Of a stretch of DNA of 64,000 bases, positions 52,175-60,897 are shown piece after piece. Positions within the stretch are counted from its first letter, which is position 1. Each line of letters opens with the position of its first letter. The position numbers and the translations under genes were made by a program. The DNA lies in contig NZ_QZCG01000003.1 of NCBI RefSeq assembly GCF_003591515.1, positions 62,001-126,000 of the forward strand. The letters run 5' to 3'. The DNA is from Paracoccus onubensis (lineage in GTDB: Bacteria > Pseudomonadota > Alphaproteobacteria > Rhodobacterales > Rhodobacteraceae). The notes beneath the pieces are model-generated. The model ran no database searches. It saw only the letters and a program-made list of their open reading frames with translations, and had not been told where the DNA came from.

Positions 52175-52414
52175 ATGACACAACTGAAACTCGCGCCGAT
52201 CAAGGACGTCAAGCCGGTGAAAATCACGGTGGAACTGCCCGCCAGCCTCTATCGGGACCTTGTTTCCTATGGCGAGATTCTTGGCCGGGACGGCGGGCAA
52301 GGATCCGTTGAGCCTGTGCGACTCATCGTGCCCATGCTGGAAAAATTCATCGCGACGGATCGTGGCTTCGCGAAGGCGCAGCGATCAACCTCGAACCAGC
52401 AGATGAGGAGGTAA
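52175..52414 (+). CDS. DUF2274 family protein
   Basis: A 79-aa protein: KLAPIKDVKPVKITVELPASLYRDLVSYGEIL, then PVRLIVPMLEKFIATDRGFAKA, as in DUF2274 and RHH-like proteins that close trb operons. The last 68 bases overlap the convergent LysR gene, so the two transcripts are antisense at their ends. Confidence 0.85.
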   Translation: MTQLKLAPIKDVKPVKITVELPASLYRDLVSYGEILGRDGGQGSVEPVRLIVPMLEKFIATDRGFAKAQRSTSNQQMRR

Positions 52415-53330
52415 CCTCTGATCGTCCGGTGATCTCGGACATGGATCGGGCGAGGTCAAGCAGCAGATGCAGTGCCGGATTGGTGTTTTTGGGCGACCAC
52501 ATCACACTGAATGAGAGAGTCTCCCCTATCACGGGGCGGTACGTGACGCCGGGAAAATAAGCGCCGGTCGTGGCTTCACTTGTCAGCGTTACCCCATGAC
52601 CCAGGGCGACTAATAACATGAGATTATCCCGTCCTACATCCTGATATCGGATGATCGGGCGGCGGCCGAGAGTTGCAAACCGCTGAATCAGGTGATCATG
52701 AATCTCCTGACCTGGTGGTGTGTCGCTGATAATGAAGGTCTCATCCGTCAAGCTGCCGAGATAAATCTCGATGCGCCTTGCGAGAGGATGCCCCACGGGG
52801 AGTGCCGCGAAAAGCCGTTCATTCCAGAGACGCCGGCTCTCGCAGCCTTCACTCCGGGAGGGGGCGATAACGAAGGCGACATCGAGCCGTTGCTGTCGCA
52901 GGGCGGCTGCGATGTTTCCGGTGGAATTTCCATCTACGTAGCACAGATGTATCGCCCTGTGCCGGGTTCTGAATTTTTGGATGAGATCGGAGAGAAATCC
53001 GGATGCCAAAGATGAAAAGATCCCGATATGCAGTTTGCCTGTCTGCCCCTTGCCGATCGTGCTGATCTCACTTTGCACGGATCTGATTTCAGCAATTGTC
53101 CTGCGCCCATGAAACACGAACTGATGACCGGCAGGCGTCAACTGAACCCCGCCCGGATTGCGAATGAACAGGGGCGTGCCCAGCCAGGCTTCCAGGTCTC
53201 GAACGCGGCGACTGATCGCGGATTCCTGGATGTTGAGGATCGCGGCTGCCTTGCGGAAGCTGCCATGATCCGCAGCCGCCAGGACATAGCGAATATGACG
53301 CATTTGCACCGCCCAAGTCAGATCCGTCAT
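52347..53330 (-). CDS. LysR-family regulator coupled to luxI
   Basis: A 327-aa protein with N-terminal winged HTH (FRKAAAILNIQESAISRRVRDLEAWLGTPLFIRN) and a periplasmic-binding-like effector domain (GKLHIGIFSSLASGFLSDLI). It overlaps luxI (ATGA) and converges on the trb operon end with a 68-bp overlap. The LysR target may be the AHL genes or the trb operon. An internal ATG 53303 is a possible start. Confidence 0.9.
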   Translation of the reverse strand: MTDLTWAVQMRHIRYVLAAADHGSFRKAAAILNIQESAISRRVRDLEAWLGTPLFIRNPGGVQLTPAGHQFVFHGRRTIAEIRSVQSEISTIGKGQTGKLHIGIFSSLASGFLSDLIQKFRTRHRAIHLCYVDGNSTGNIAAALRQQRLDVAFVIAPSRSEGCESRRLWNERLFAALPVGHPLARRIEIYLGSLTDETFIISDTPPGQEIHDHLIQRFATLGRRPIIRYQDVGRDNLMLLVALGHGVTLTSEATTGAYFPGVTYRPVIGETLSFSVMWSPKNTNPALHLLLDLARSMSEITGRSEVTSSSAGSRLIAAPSRSHDPSR

Positions 53331-53980
53331 GATGTTTGTTCGGACCTCCGGGTCGCTGACATCGGCGGATGCTTCTCCCAGAGAACTGTATGCTTGATAT
53401 CATAGGCCCGGCGAGTCATCTCAAAGGCATTGACAGACATCTCGACCGTGATTCCGATGATGGTTTCCCCTTGGTAATGAATGGGCGGGCCAAGTGGCTC
53501 TGGTCGCCAGCCAAGTTGGGTCAGGCGAGCAATCCAGTAGGTTTCACAGACGCCGGACAAGCGGTGAATGGATTGCTGAAGGCAGTATTCGAGCAAACCG
53601 CAATACATGATGCCTGCCGCGAGACAGGAACGACCTGGCCTGCGTAAGGCCGGGATGACGAAAATGCGTGTCCACTCGAACAAATCGGTGTCCCGTGGGA
53701 TCCCGTTGGGCGCGAGTTGCGGAAAAACGTCGCTCATCAGATGCGGCTTCAGGCTGGGCACAAGTCGTGAACCGGCGACCACCCGGTCATCTGCCGTGAT
53801 CCCGAGGAGGTAGATGGCGTCGTCATTGTCGAATGCATCGATTTCCCGGCCATCGGGACGCTTGAGATCCTGCCAGTCCCGTTCGCCTACATAGATATCA
53901 TGTCTGATCCGGAAATGTTGCTCGAGCTGATCAAGATAGAGATGCTTGTTTGAGCGATCGATGGCGCGGACATGGAACAT
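53327..53980 (-). CDS. luxI: Acyl-homoserine-lactone synthase (LuxI family)
   Basis: A 217-aa autoinducer synthase. Conserved residues are visible: R in FRIRHDIYVGERDW, E and D in REIDAFDNDDAIYLLG, R in GSRLVP, and E/R in DLFEWTRIFV. It makes an acyl-homoserine lactone from SAM and acyl-ACP. ATG 53980 is preceded by GGGGAG; ATG 53998 is in frame. It lies between luxR and the LysR gene on the same strand. Confidence 0.93.
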   Translation of the reverse strand: MFHVRAIDRSNKHLYLDQLEQHFRIRHDIYVGERDWQDLKRPDGREIDAFDNDDAIYLLGITADDRVVAGSRLVPSLKPHLMSDVFPQLAPNGIPRDTDLFEWTRIFVIPALRRPGRSCLAAGIMYCGLLEYCLQQSIHRLSGVCETYWIARLTQLGWRPEPLGPPIHYQGETIIGITVEMSVNAFEMTRRAYDIKHTVLWEKHPPMSATRRSEQTS

Positions 53981-54054
53981 GGCATTTCTCCCCTGCATAT
54001 CCGACGAGTATGACGGGGCGGTTTCAGGTCACCATACCGAGATCTGGCGATTGA

Positions 54055-54783
54055 TCAGGGATGGATTTCGTGCCTCAGGAAGGCTTTGACAACGGCATGG
54101 ACCGTGTTTGCAGCCCCCAGCTTTTGCTTGGCATTACGTTGATGCGTCAGCACCGTATGCTCGGAAAGGGACAGGATCCGGGAGACTTCCCAAGCCGTTT
54201 TTCCTTCGGCGATCCACTGCAAGACCTCGCGCTCCCTCCTGGAAAGGTGCGATTGGGGTGGCTCGTTCGTACTCAATAGGAAGCGCAAGATTGTTTCTAG
54301 CGCATGGCGTGCAATGATGGACAGGGACGATATGGCCTGCTGCGCGATCTCGCTGTTTTCCCCGGCGATGCTCACGACGGCGGGTGGAGCGAATGGCGTG
54401 TGGAGAGGCACGCAGATGCCTTGCAGAAGACCAAACTCATGTGCCTCTTCCATGACTTTGATCGCGGCGTCTTCCAGAGATTCCTGCCGAACGTCGCTCC
54501 AGGTGAAGGGAGCCGCGGATTGGCAGCAACGTGTGACGCAAGGATCATGGCGATAATGCCCGGAGGCATTGTAACGTATAAACCATTCCTCGGGCCAACG
54601 ATTGGCCAGGATATGCTCGTGCCAATGATCCCTCCGGCGCATCGGCAGGTTCGTAATCAGGCAGGCATCAAAACCGTATAGCTCAAGGCTGCGGCAAAGA
54701 GCGGAGACGACCTCATCGACATCTCCTGCCTCGTCGACTGTTTCGACGAGTTGAAGGAGGTTGAGGAGCTTCTTTTGTGTCAT
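54055..54783 (-). CDS. luxR: LuxR-family quorum-sensing regulator
   Basis: A 242-aa protein. The autoinducer-binding domain keeps the key residues (W and Y in WPEEWFIRY, DP in HDPCV, W in FTWSD). The C-terminal GerE HTH reads LSRREREVLQWIAEGKTAWEVSRILSLSEHTVLTHQRNAKQKLGA. It is probably the receptor for the adjacent LuxI product. A lux box was looked for in the 5' region but not found with confidence. Confidence 0.93.
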   Translation of the reverse strand: MTQKKLLNLLQLVETVDEAGDVDEVVSALCRSLELYGFDACLITNLPMRRRDHWHEHILANRWPEEWFIRYNASGHYRHDPCVTRCCQSAAPFTWSDVRQESLEDAAIKVMEEAHEFGLLQGICVPLHTPFAPPAVVSIAGENSEIAQQAISSLSIIARHALETILRFLLSTNEPPQSHLSRREREVLQWIAEGKTAWEVSRILSLSEHTVLTHQRNAKQKLGAANTVHAVVKAFLRHEIHP

Positions 54784-54923
54784 CAGTCACGCCGTTGGCC
54801 GAGTGAAATCCAAGAGCAACATGAACAGGTTACCTAGGGTCATCTCCGGGCGACAAGGTGGCAGCATACGAATGCGTACTATATTAGGTGGAGAAAAAAT
54901 CGTGCTGCTGGCTCATTCTCGCA

Positions 54924-55148
54924 ATGAGGCTCAGAACCGTCGTCGCACGAAATCTCCGACTGCTTCGTCAGGCATCCGGCCTGACGCAGGAGCAGCTGGC
55001 GGATCTTGCGGGCCTTGATCGAAATTACATCGGTAAACTCGAGCGCGAAGAAAATTCCCCCACGGTCGATACGCTGGAAGCCGTCGCATTGGCGCTGCAG
55101 GTCGATGTTGAATGGTTTCTACGGCGCGAGCTGCCGGCACACAGATAA
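54924..55148 (+). CDS. XRE-type HTH regulator (short)
   Basis: A 74-aa single-domain Cro/CI-type protein: ARNLRLLRQASGLTQEQLADLAGLDRNYIGKLEREENSPTVDTLEAVALAL. GTG 54888 would add 12 poorly supported residues; ATG 54924 matches the usual start of the family. Alone upstream of an IS200 element; target unknown. Confidence 0.82.
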   Translation: MRLRTVVARNLRLLRQASGLTQEQLADLAGLDRNYIGKLEREENSPTVDTLEAVALALQVDVEWFLRRELPAHR

Positions 55149-55262
55149 CGCGATCAATCTGGTTAGGCAGCGAGAGGCTGCCCGTTTGGAATTAATTAAT
55201 TTTCCACGAATTGGATTTAAACCACCGGCTTCCAGCCGGTCCGCTTCAGCGTATTTATCTTT

Positions 55263-55328
55263 GATCCTTCTCCCCGGAATCTGAAACCCGCCTGGGCGGT
55301 ATGGCTTCAGATTCCGGGGAGAAGGATC
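55263..55328 (+). promoter_or_regulatory. RBS-sequestering hairpin of IS200
   Basis: A 23-bp perfect inverted repeat (55263-55285 with 55306-55328) surrounds a loop that itself contains CCGCC/GGCGG. The 3' arm contains GGAGAAGG, the tnpA SD, and ends at the ATG. Transposase translation should be strongly repressed, as in enteric IS200. Confidence 0.9.
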
Positions 55329-55727
55329 ATGCGCTACTCGTCATCCGCGCACACGCGATTTTACCACAGGTTCCACGTCGTGTGGGTCACGAAATACCGC
55401 TACAAGGTGCTGCAGGGCCCGATGCGGGAACGTATCAAGGTGATCATCCGTCAGACCTGTGACGAAATGGGAGTTCACATCGTGCGCGGCGTGCTGGCGC
55501 GAGACCATATCCACATGTTCCTGTCGATCCCGCCGAAGCTGTCGCTGTCGGATGTCATGCAGCGGATCAAGGGCCGGTCGTCGCGTCGCATCCAGATGGA
55601 ATTCCCGGAATTGCGCAAGCGCTATTGGGGCAGGCGATTCTGGGCGCGCGGATATTTCTCCACCACTTCGGGCAATGTCACCGACGACATCATCATGCAG
55701 TACTTGGAATTACATTCCGCCAAATGA
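55329..55727 (+). CDS. tnpA: IS200/IS605 TnpA transposase
   Basis: A 132-aa Y1 HUH transposase: HVVWVTKYRYKVL start, HIH in RDHIHMFLSIPP, and catalytic Tyr region FSTTSGNVTDDIIMQYLELH. It acts on single-stranded DNA during replication or conjugation, inserting next to a short target. Intact frame. Confidence 0.93.
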   Translation: MRYSSSAHTRFYHRFHVVWVTKYRYKVLQGPMRERIKVIIRQTCDEMGVHIVRGVLARDHIHMFLSIPPKLSLSDVMQRIKGRSSRRIQMEFPELRKRYWGRRFWARGYFSTTSGNVTDDIIMQYLELHSAK

Positions 55728-55768
55728 TGCCACCGGCGTCAGCCGGTGTGTCGTTCACTGATTGATTA

Positions 55769-56053
55769 TCAAGAGGAAGCTATCCTCTTCTTGGTGGAAG
55801 CAGGTTTCTTTCTGGCCAAAGTTTTCTTCGTCGTTTCCTGCTTGGTCGGCGGGATGAAAAACTCTGTCATGTCGCTCTTCAGTGCCTTGACCAGTTTGGC
55901 AAGAAACAGGATCGACGGATTCTTCTTCCCTGTTTCAATGCCGCTCAGATAACCGCGTGTGCAACCGGAACGCAGGGATAATTCCTCCTGCGACATTTCC
56001 CGTGCGCGCCTGAGGCGCTGAATGTTGAGACCGACGGTCACGCGGATATCCAT
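55769..56053 (-). CDS. XRE-type HTH regulator with basic tail
   Basis: A 94-aa protein. HTH VGLNIQRLRRAREMSQEELSLRSGCTRGYLSGIETGKKNP is followed by a Lys-rich tail (KKTLARKKPASTKKR). Divergent from the IclR gene and possibly regulating itself or the metabolic cluster. Distinct from the XRE protein left of the IS element. Confidence 0.85.
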   Translation of the reverse strand: MDIRVTVGLNIQRLRRAREMSQEELSLRSGCTRGYLSGIETGKKNPSILFLAKLVKALKSDMTEFFIPPTKQETTKKTLARKKPASTKKRIASS

Positions 56054-56111
56054 CCAGCCTAGATCTCAGCACGCACACTTTAGAGCGACACACTATAGTG
56101 AACATTCGTTC

Positions 56112-56178
56112 TTGACACAGGATACGATGATGCGCTTGAATGATATATATCGGAACAGTATTCCTAAATAAGGAACAG
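56112..56178 (+). promoter_or_regulatory. Promoter/operator of the IclR gene
   Basis: TTGACA at 56112-56117. Two overlapping palindromes follow: GGAA-N5-TTCC (56152-56164) and TTCC-N7-GGAA (56161-56175). The GGAACAG half recurs immediately before the SD. Likely IclR autoregulatory site. Confidence 0.6.
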
Positions 56179-56181
56179 TAA

Positions 56182-56979
56182 ATGTCTGGTAGTCTTTCCC
56201 TGGATCGCGGTTTGTCAGTGCTGGAGGTGCTGAAATCGTCAGGTGAACCGCTCGGCGTGCGTGAAATTGCCAGACGGCTGGAGTTGAGTGCACCCGCCGT
56301 CCAGAGAATTCTGAATACGCTGGCTGAACATGAATATGTCGATCAGAATGTTGAAACCCGTCGTTATGGCCTGGGCTATGGCGTATTGGTGCTCGCCCAA
56401 CATCTGCTCAAGAAGGATCGGTTGATTGAACTGGCCGATCCGGAACTCCAGGCACTGGCCGCCGAAGGATGTTTCAACGCGTTCCTTGGAGTGCGCGGCA
56501 AATCAGCCGGAATGTATCTCCTCACCGTGCAAAGCAGCAGCCCGGTCGTCATCCGTTCCGCGCCGGGGGAGCCGATGAGATTGCATTCCACGGCATTGGG
56601 CAAGGCCCTGCTTCTCGGATTGCCCGATCAGGCTCTTCGCGCGTTCCTGACAGAGGCGCCGCTGGAAAAACTGACGCCACGCACGGTCACGGAACCAGAG
56701 CGTCTGATTGCCCAGCTTCAGGCCGCAGGCGCCGTCGGCTACACAACCTCGCTCGACGAAAATATTCTGGGGGTGATCTCGATCGGAGCGCCGGTATGGG
56801 ACGCGGATCATAACGTGATTGCCGCGATCAGTGTCGCATATCCACGTTCAGTCGGACCGCAAACTGAAATTGCCGAGTTGGGAGAGCGCGTGGCCGCGGC
56901 GGCCGCGCGCATATCAGCTGGGCTCGGAAGCGGTGCGAATGGTAGATCCGGCGAGAAGGGACCTCATCATGCTGCCTGA
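56182..56979 (+). CDS. IclR-family regulator
   Basis: A 265-aa protein. N-terminal winged HTH (GLSVLEVLKSSGEPLGVREIARRLELSAPAVQRILNTL) and C-terminal effector domain (RLHSTALGKALLLGLPD, YTTSLDENILGVISIGAPVWD). It presumably senses a substrate of the following catabolic genes. Its 3' end overlaps the start of the M24 peptidase gene. Confidence 0.92.
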   Translation: MSGSLSLDRGLSVLEVLKSSGEPLGVREIARRLELSAPAVQRILNTLAEHEYVDQNVETRRYGLGYGVLVLAQHLLKKDRLIELADPELQALAAEGCFNAFLGVRGKSAGMYLLTVQSSSPVVIRSAPGEPMRLHSTALGKALLLGLPDQALRAFLTEAPLEKLTPRTVTEPERLIAQLQAAGAVGYTTSLDENILGVISIGAPVWDADHNVIAAISVAYPRSVGPQTEIAELGERVAAAAARISAGLGSGANGRSGEKGPHHAA

Positions 56980-58177
56980 CACTGCGTTGCTGAACCATGA
57001 TCGCCTGCACAATCTGATGGCTGACGCCGAACTTGACGTGATCGTGGCGACTTCTCCAGAAAATGTCACCTATATGAGCGGCTTCTGGGCATTGCCACAA
57101 TGGATACGCCGTGGCCCGCAAGCCTATGTGTTATGGCCTGGGCCCGGTCATGTGGAACCGGAAATCATTACCAGTTCTTCCACGCTCGATCTCCTGGCGG
57201 ATCAGAAAATCTGGGTGAGCAATATTCGCCGCTTCGGCAGCTTTCACCTCGATCGCGATCCGGATGCCGCCCTGGACCCCACCACGCAACGGCTTGTCGA
57301 CCAGATGGGGACACCCGACAACGCGGACGGCCTCGCTGCGCTTGTAACGGGGATCTCGGAGGCAGGGCTGGCGTCTGCCCGTATCGGCATCGACGAAATC
57401 GGACTCCTGCCGGGGCAGATGGAGAAACTCCGTGAGCACCTGCCAGAAGCAAAATTCACCCCTGCGGCAACTCTGCTCCGGAAAGTACGCGCGATCAAGA
57501 CACCAGAAGAAATCGCCCGGTTGGCGCGGGTTGCCGACATCACGGAGTGCTCGATCAGGGCGGCGCTGAAGATCGCGCGAGAGGGGGTGAGCGAGATCGA
57601 ACTCGCGCGAGCCTTCCATGCCCGAACGGTTGCGGATGATGCTGTTCCCGTTCTCGGCTGCATAGGATTTGGCGAGAGAAGTGCGCTGCCCAATGTTCAA
57701 CCCTCGGAACGCAAGCTTGCGAGGGGGGATGTCATTCGTTTTGACGTGGGTGGACGCTATGGTCATTATCGGGCCGATATTGCTCGCATCGCGACATTCG
57801 GCGAACCTCGGGGTGATGTACGCCGTTACCACCGCGCGCTTCTCAAGGGTGTCGAGCGGGCCTGTGAGCTAATCCGCCCCGGTGTCCGAGTTTCATCGAT
57901 ATTCGAGGCAGCAGTCGAAACGGTGCGCCGCGAAGGTATCGCTCACTATCGCCGCAGCCATGTTGGGCACGGGATAGGCATAGATGGATATGACGCCCCG
58001 GCATTGACGGCGACCAGTGACGAGGTTCTGGAAGCCGGAATGGTCCTCTGTGTCGAAACGCCCTATTACGAGCTCGGTCGGTGGGGACTTCAGGTCGAGG
58101 ACATGCTCGTGGTGCGCTCCGATGGCGCCGAGCGGCTGATGGCGACAAGCGGTGATCTCATCGAGGTCGAGCCATGA
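56969..58177 (+). CDS. M24-family creatinase/Xaa-Pro peptidase-like enzyme
   Basis: A 402-aa two-domain pita-bread enzyme. The five metal ligands are visible: D and D in RFDVGGRYGHYRADIARI, H in VGHGIGIDGYDAP, E in VLCVETPYY and E in LQVEDMLVV. Relatives hydrolyse Xaa-Pro peptides, creatine or ectoine; the substrate here is unknown. GAAGGGA precedes ATG 56969; ATG 56939 is an alternative. Overlaps iclR upstream and the PLP enzyme gene downstream. Confidence 0.87.
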   Translation: MLPDTALLNHDRLHNLMADAELDVIVATSPENVTYMSGFWALPQWIRRGPQAYVLWPGPGHVEPEIITSSSTLDLLADQKIWVSNIRRFGSFHLDRDPDAALDPTTQRLVDQMGTPDNADGLAALVTGISEAGLASARIGIDEIGLLPGQMEKLREHLPEAKFTPAATLLRKVRAIKTPEEIARLARVADITECSIRAALKIAREGVSEIELARAFHARTVADDAVPVLGCIGFGERSALPNVQPSERKLARGDVIRFDVGGRYGHYRADIARIATFGEPRGDVRRYHRALLKGVERACELIRPGVRVSSIFEAAVETVRREGIAHYRRSHVGHGIGIDGYDAPALTATSDEVLEAGMVLCVETPYYELGRWGLQVEDMLVVRSDGAERLMATSGDLIEVEP

Positions 58178-59484
58178 ACATGGGGCGTGGCTATATCTGT
58201 ATTCGCTGTGGAGCGCGATATTCCGACAAGCTGTCGATCGACTCACGTGGTTGTCCGGCCTGTTACGAGGATGCCCCTGCGAATCTGCGCGTGATGCAGG
58301 GAAAGGCGCCGGGTAAACAGGCGAGTTCCATATCCACTGGAGCAGAGCTTCCTTCGCTTTGGCGCTATGCCAATCGCCTTCCTTGTCCTGAAGACCATGC
58401 CGTTTCTCTGGGCGAGGGCCTGACTCCGCTTATCAGAGCCCCTGGCATCGGAAATCGACTTGGACTCGCCTATCTCTATGTCAAGGATGAGGGCCGTAAT
58501 CCGACATGGTCGCACAAGGATCGATTTTCGACAGTCGCTGTGTCGGTTGCGAAGGGGCAGGGTGCCCGCATTATGGCGACAGCCTCTTCGGGGAATGCCG
58601 GAGCGTCCCTTGCTGCTTATGCGGCGCGAGCCGGCCTGACATGCCTCGTCGCGACCTTCGCCGGTGCCACCGGTCCGATGCTGGCCCAAATCCGCAAAGC
58701 CGGAGGGATCATCGTGCCCTTCACAAACAAAGCTGATCGGTGGGCCTTCATTGCCGAAGGAGTCGATGAACAGGGCTGGTTTGCTACCTCGCCCTTCCGA
58801 GCGCCCGTTGTTGGCAGCCATCCAGCCGGTGTCGAAGGATATAAAACCCTTGCTTATGAAATCGTTGAGCAATTGGGTGATGAGGTTCCGGACTGGTGCG
58901 TTTTGCCGGTTTGCTATGGCGATGCGCTGGCGGGGCTGTGGTGGGGGTTTCAGGACCTATATGCCGAGGGCAAGATTTCGCACTTGCCGCGGCTGGTGGC
59001 GGCCGAGGTGCATGGTTCCCTGAGCAAGGCATTGGCCGGTGGTGATGATCTTGTCTCTGACATGCGCGCCAATGGTGAGACTCTTGCTGTGTCGATTGGT
59101 GCCACACGCAGCACTTTCCAGGCCCTGCAGGCGCTCCGGCAATCCGAGGGGCGGGCTGTCACGATCGGCAACGCCAATCTGATTGCCTGGCAGGAAGAAC
59201 TGGCGTCAAGAGAGGGTATATTCACTGAGCTGACATCGGTGGCGCCATTGGCCGCCATTGAAGTGCTGCGAAATGAAAACATCATCAAACATGATGACCG
59301 GGTGGTCGTGATCGCGACCGCAAGCGGGTTGAAAGATGTCGAGCGATCATCCCCGGAAGAAACACCCCATGGATCGTTCGCCTCGGTTGCGAAAGCCTGG
59401 GAATACCTGTCCGGGAGTGGATGGCAGGAGAGGAGATTCGCAGGACCCGTGAACCCAGCATGTAATCAGCTGTCTGGAGTATAA
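58174..59484 (+). CDS. Threonine synthase-like PLP enzyme with zinc ribbon
   Basis: A 436-aa protein. N-terminal CIRCGARYSD and GCPACY form a zinc ribbon. The fold-type II PLP domain has its lysine in NPTWSHKDRF and phosphate-binding TASSGNAGASLA. It resembles threonine synthases lacking the N-terminal lid, but in this operon it may act on another beta- or gamma-substituted amino acid. Coupled to the M24 peptidase (ATGA). Confidence 0.85.
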   Translation: MNMGRGYICIRCGARYSDKLSIDSRGCPACYEDAPANLRVMQGKAPGKQASSISTGAELPSLWRYANRLPCPEDHAVSLGEGLTPLIRAPGIGNRLGLAYLYVKDEGRNPTWSHKDRFSTVAVSVAKGQGARIMATASSGNAGASLAAYAARAGLTCLVATFAGATGPMLAQIRKAGGIIVPFTNKADRWAFIAEGVDEQGWFATSPFRAPVVGSHPAGVEGYKTLAYEIVEQLGDEVPDWCVLPVCYGDALAGLWWGFQDLYAEGKISHLPRLVAAEVHGSLSKALAGGDDLVSDMRANGETLAVSIGATRSTFQALQALRQSEGRAVTIGNANLIAWQEELASREGIFTELTSVAPLAAIEVLRNENIIKHDDRVVVIATASGLKDVERSSPEETPHGSFASVAKAWEYLSGSGWQERRFAGPVNPACNQLSGV

Positions 59485-59500
59485 AAGGAGGAGGTATATC

Positions 59501-60463
59501 ATGGATCGACGAAGCTTTCTGGCCGGCGCGACAATGGCCGGCGTTACGTTGCCGCTTCCAGCGCTGGCGGCGGCAACGTCCTATCCGGCGCGTGATCCGG
59601 CAATTATTGTCGGATTCGCCGCCGGTGGGGCCGGGGATCTGGCCGCCCGTGCTGTCGCAAAATACGCGAATTCTACTCGGGAGCTCCCTGTCACGCTCGA
59701 CTTTCGTCCGGGAGCCGGTGGAACCATTGCCAGCGATCAGGTTGCGCGCGCGGAGCCGGATGGATCGGTTCTGGCGCTGTTTTCGGTGAGCCCGTTTATG
59801 GTGGCTCCGCATCTCCAGGAGGTGGCATATGATCCCCTCAAGGCGTTTACTTATATTGCAGCCTTTGCTGGAATCTCGATCCCGCTCTTCGTGCGCAATG
59901 ATAGCCAACTCGGTACATGGGACGAGCTGCTCGATCATGCCAAGGCCAATCCAGGGAAGCTGAGATGGTCAACCGCGGCACCTCGAGGTATCGCGCATAT
60001 TGCCACCGAGGCCGCATTTCGCCAGGAAGGCGTCGAGTCGGCCTATGTGCCCTTCGGTGGCGGGGCCGAGGCCGTCACTGCCTTGCTGGGCGGCCATATC
60101 GATGCCGTCGTTGCTTCCGGTTATGGCCCACATCTCGAAGCCGGTTCAATTCGCCTGCTGATCGAGACCGGCCCGGATCCGATCGCGGAACAGCCCGATC
60201 TGCCCACGTATAAATCGCGGGGTTATCCTCTCGCGATTCCAGCGACCTATGGCCTTCTCGGACCGGCCGGTTTACCCGAAGAAATCGTGTCCTGGTGGGA
60301 AACACTTGTCGAAGAAATGACCGAGAGCGCTTCCTATAAAGGTTTTCTACAAACGCTTCACGGGCATAAGATCTATTCCAACAGTGCTAGCTTCACCAAG
60401 ACGGTGCTTGATGGTTATCGTGACATTGGTCGGCAGATCGATGCGCTTGGGTTGCGCCCATGA
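59501..60463 (+). CDS. tctC: TctC-type solute-binding protein
   Basis: A 320-aa periplasmic receptor of the tripartite tricarboxylate transporter. Tat/Sec-like signal MDRRSFLAGATMAGVTLPLPALAAA and family motifs FRPGAGGTIASDQVARAEPDGS and FGGGAEAVTALLGGHIDAV. Very strong SD AAAGGAGGAGG. Overlaps tctB. The ligand is unknown; operon context suggests a substrate of the M24 and PLP enzymes. Confidence 0.92.
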   Translation: MDRRSFLAGATMAGVTLPLPALAAATSYPARDPAIIVGFAAGGAGDLAARAVAKYANSTRELPVTLDFRPGAGGTIASDQVARAEPDGSVLALFSVSPFMVAPHLQEVAYDPLKAFTYIAAFAGISIPLFVRNDSQLGTWDELLDHAKANPGKLRWSTAAPRGIAHIATEAAFRQEGVESAYVPFGGGAEAVTALLGGHIDAVVASGYGPHLEAGSIRLLIETGPDPIAEQPDLPTYKSRGYPLAIPATYGLLGPAGLPEEIVSWWETLVEEMTESASYKGFLQTLHGHKIYSNSASFTKTVLDGYRDIGRQIDALGLRP

Positions 60464-60897
60464 CCATGTCTCGCATCAGCGCATCGCTTCTCGCGATGGT
60501 TGGCCTTGTGGCTGCCGCGATGGCATGGCGGCTCGGAATCTGGACCTCGGGCCAACCGGGGCCAGGATTATTTCCCTTCGCGACAGGCATATTGCTAAGC
60601 GCCACGGCCATATTTTCCGCGATTCAAACCCGGAACCCGGAAGACGGCGATGGGCCAGTCGATTTCAGGCGCCTCGGGCAATACGCCGTTGCAATTATCG
60701 GGTTCGGTATTGCTATGAAGCCGCTCGGGACGCTTATTGCCACATTTGGACTTATCGGCGGGGTATTGCGATTTATCGAAGATCGGTCCCGGGGACATGC
60801 GTTTGCCGTGGCTGTTGTGCTCGCGGGCCTGTCCTGGGGCATCTTCCGCTATCTGCTTGGTGTACCGCTTCCTCCCGGATTTATGGAGATCCAATAG
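60460..60897 (+). CDS. tctB: TctB-type small membrane subunit
   Basis: A 145-aa protein with four TM helices (ASLLAMVGLVAAAMAWRLG; LFPFATGILLSATAIFSAI; YAVAIIGFGIAMKPLGTLIATFGLIGG; AVAVVLAGLSWGIFRYL). Position between tctC and tctA is diagnostic. Confidence 0.92.
   Translation: MTMSRISASLLAMVGLVAAAMAWRLGIWTSGQPGPGLFPFATGILLSATAIFSAIQTRNPEDGDGPVDFRRLGQYAVAIIGFGIAMKPLGTLIATFGLIGGVLRFIEDRSRGHAFAVAVVLAGLSWGIFRYLLGVPLPPGFMEIQ

Larger units (their letters stand above)
55224..55748. mobile_element. IS200/IS605-type element (tnpA only)
   Basis: Subterminal hairpins mark both ends: ACCGGCT/AGCCGGT (55224-55240) on the left and CACCGGC/GCCGGTG (55731-55748) on the right, as recognised by Y1 HUH transposases. 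One intact tnpA and no tnpB. Exact termini are not marked by inverted repeats in this family, so limits are approximate. Confidence 0.88.

Noticed and set aside
54784..54923. lux box for the LuxR-LuxI pair
   Set aside because: Only weak partial dyads (such as TACG/CGTA) are present; none matches a lux-box consensus well enough.
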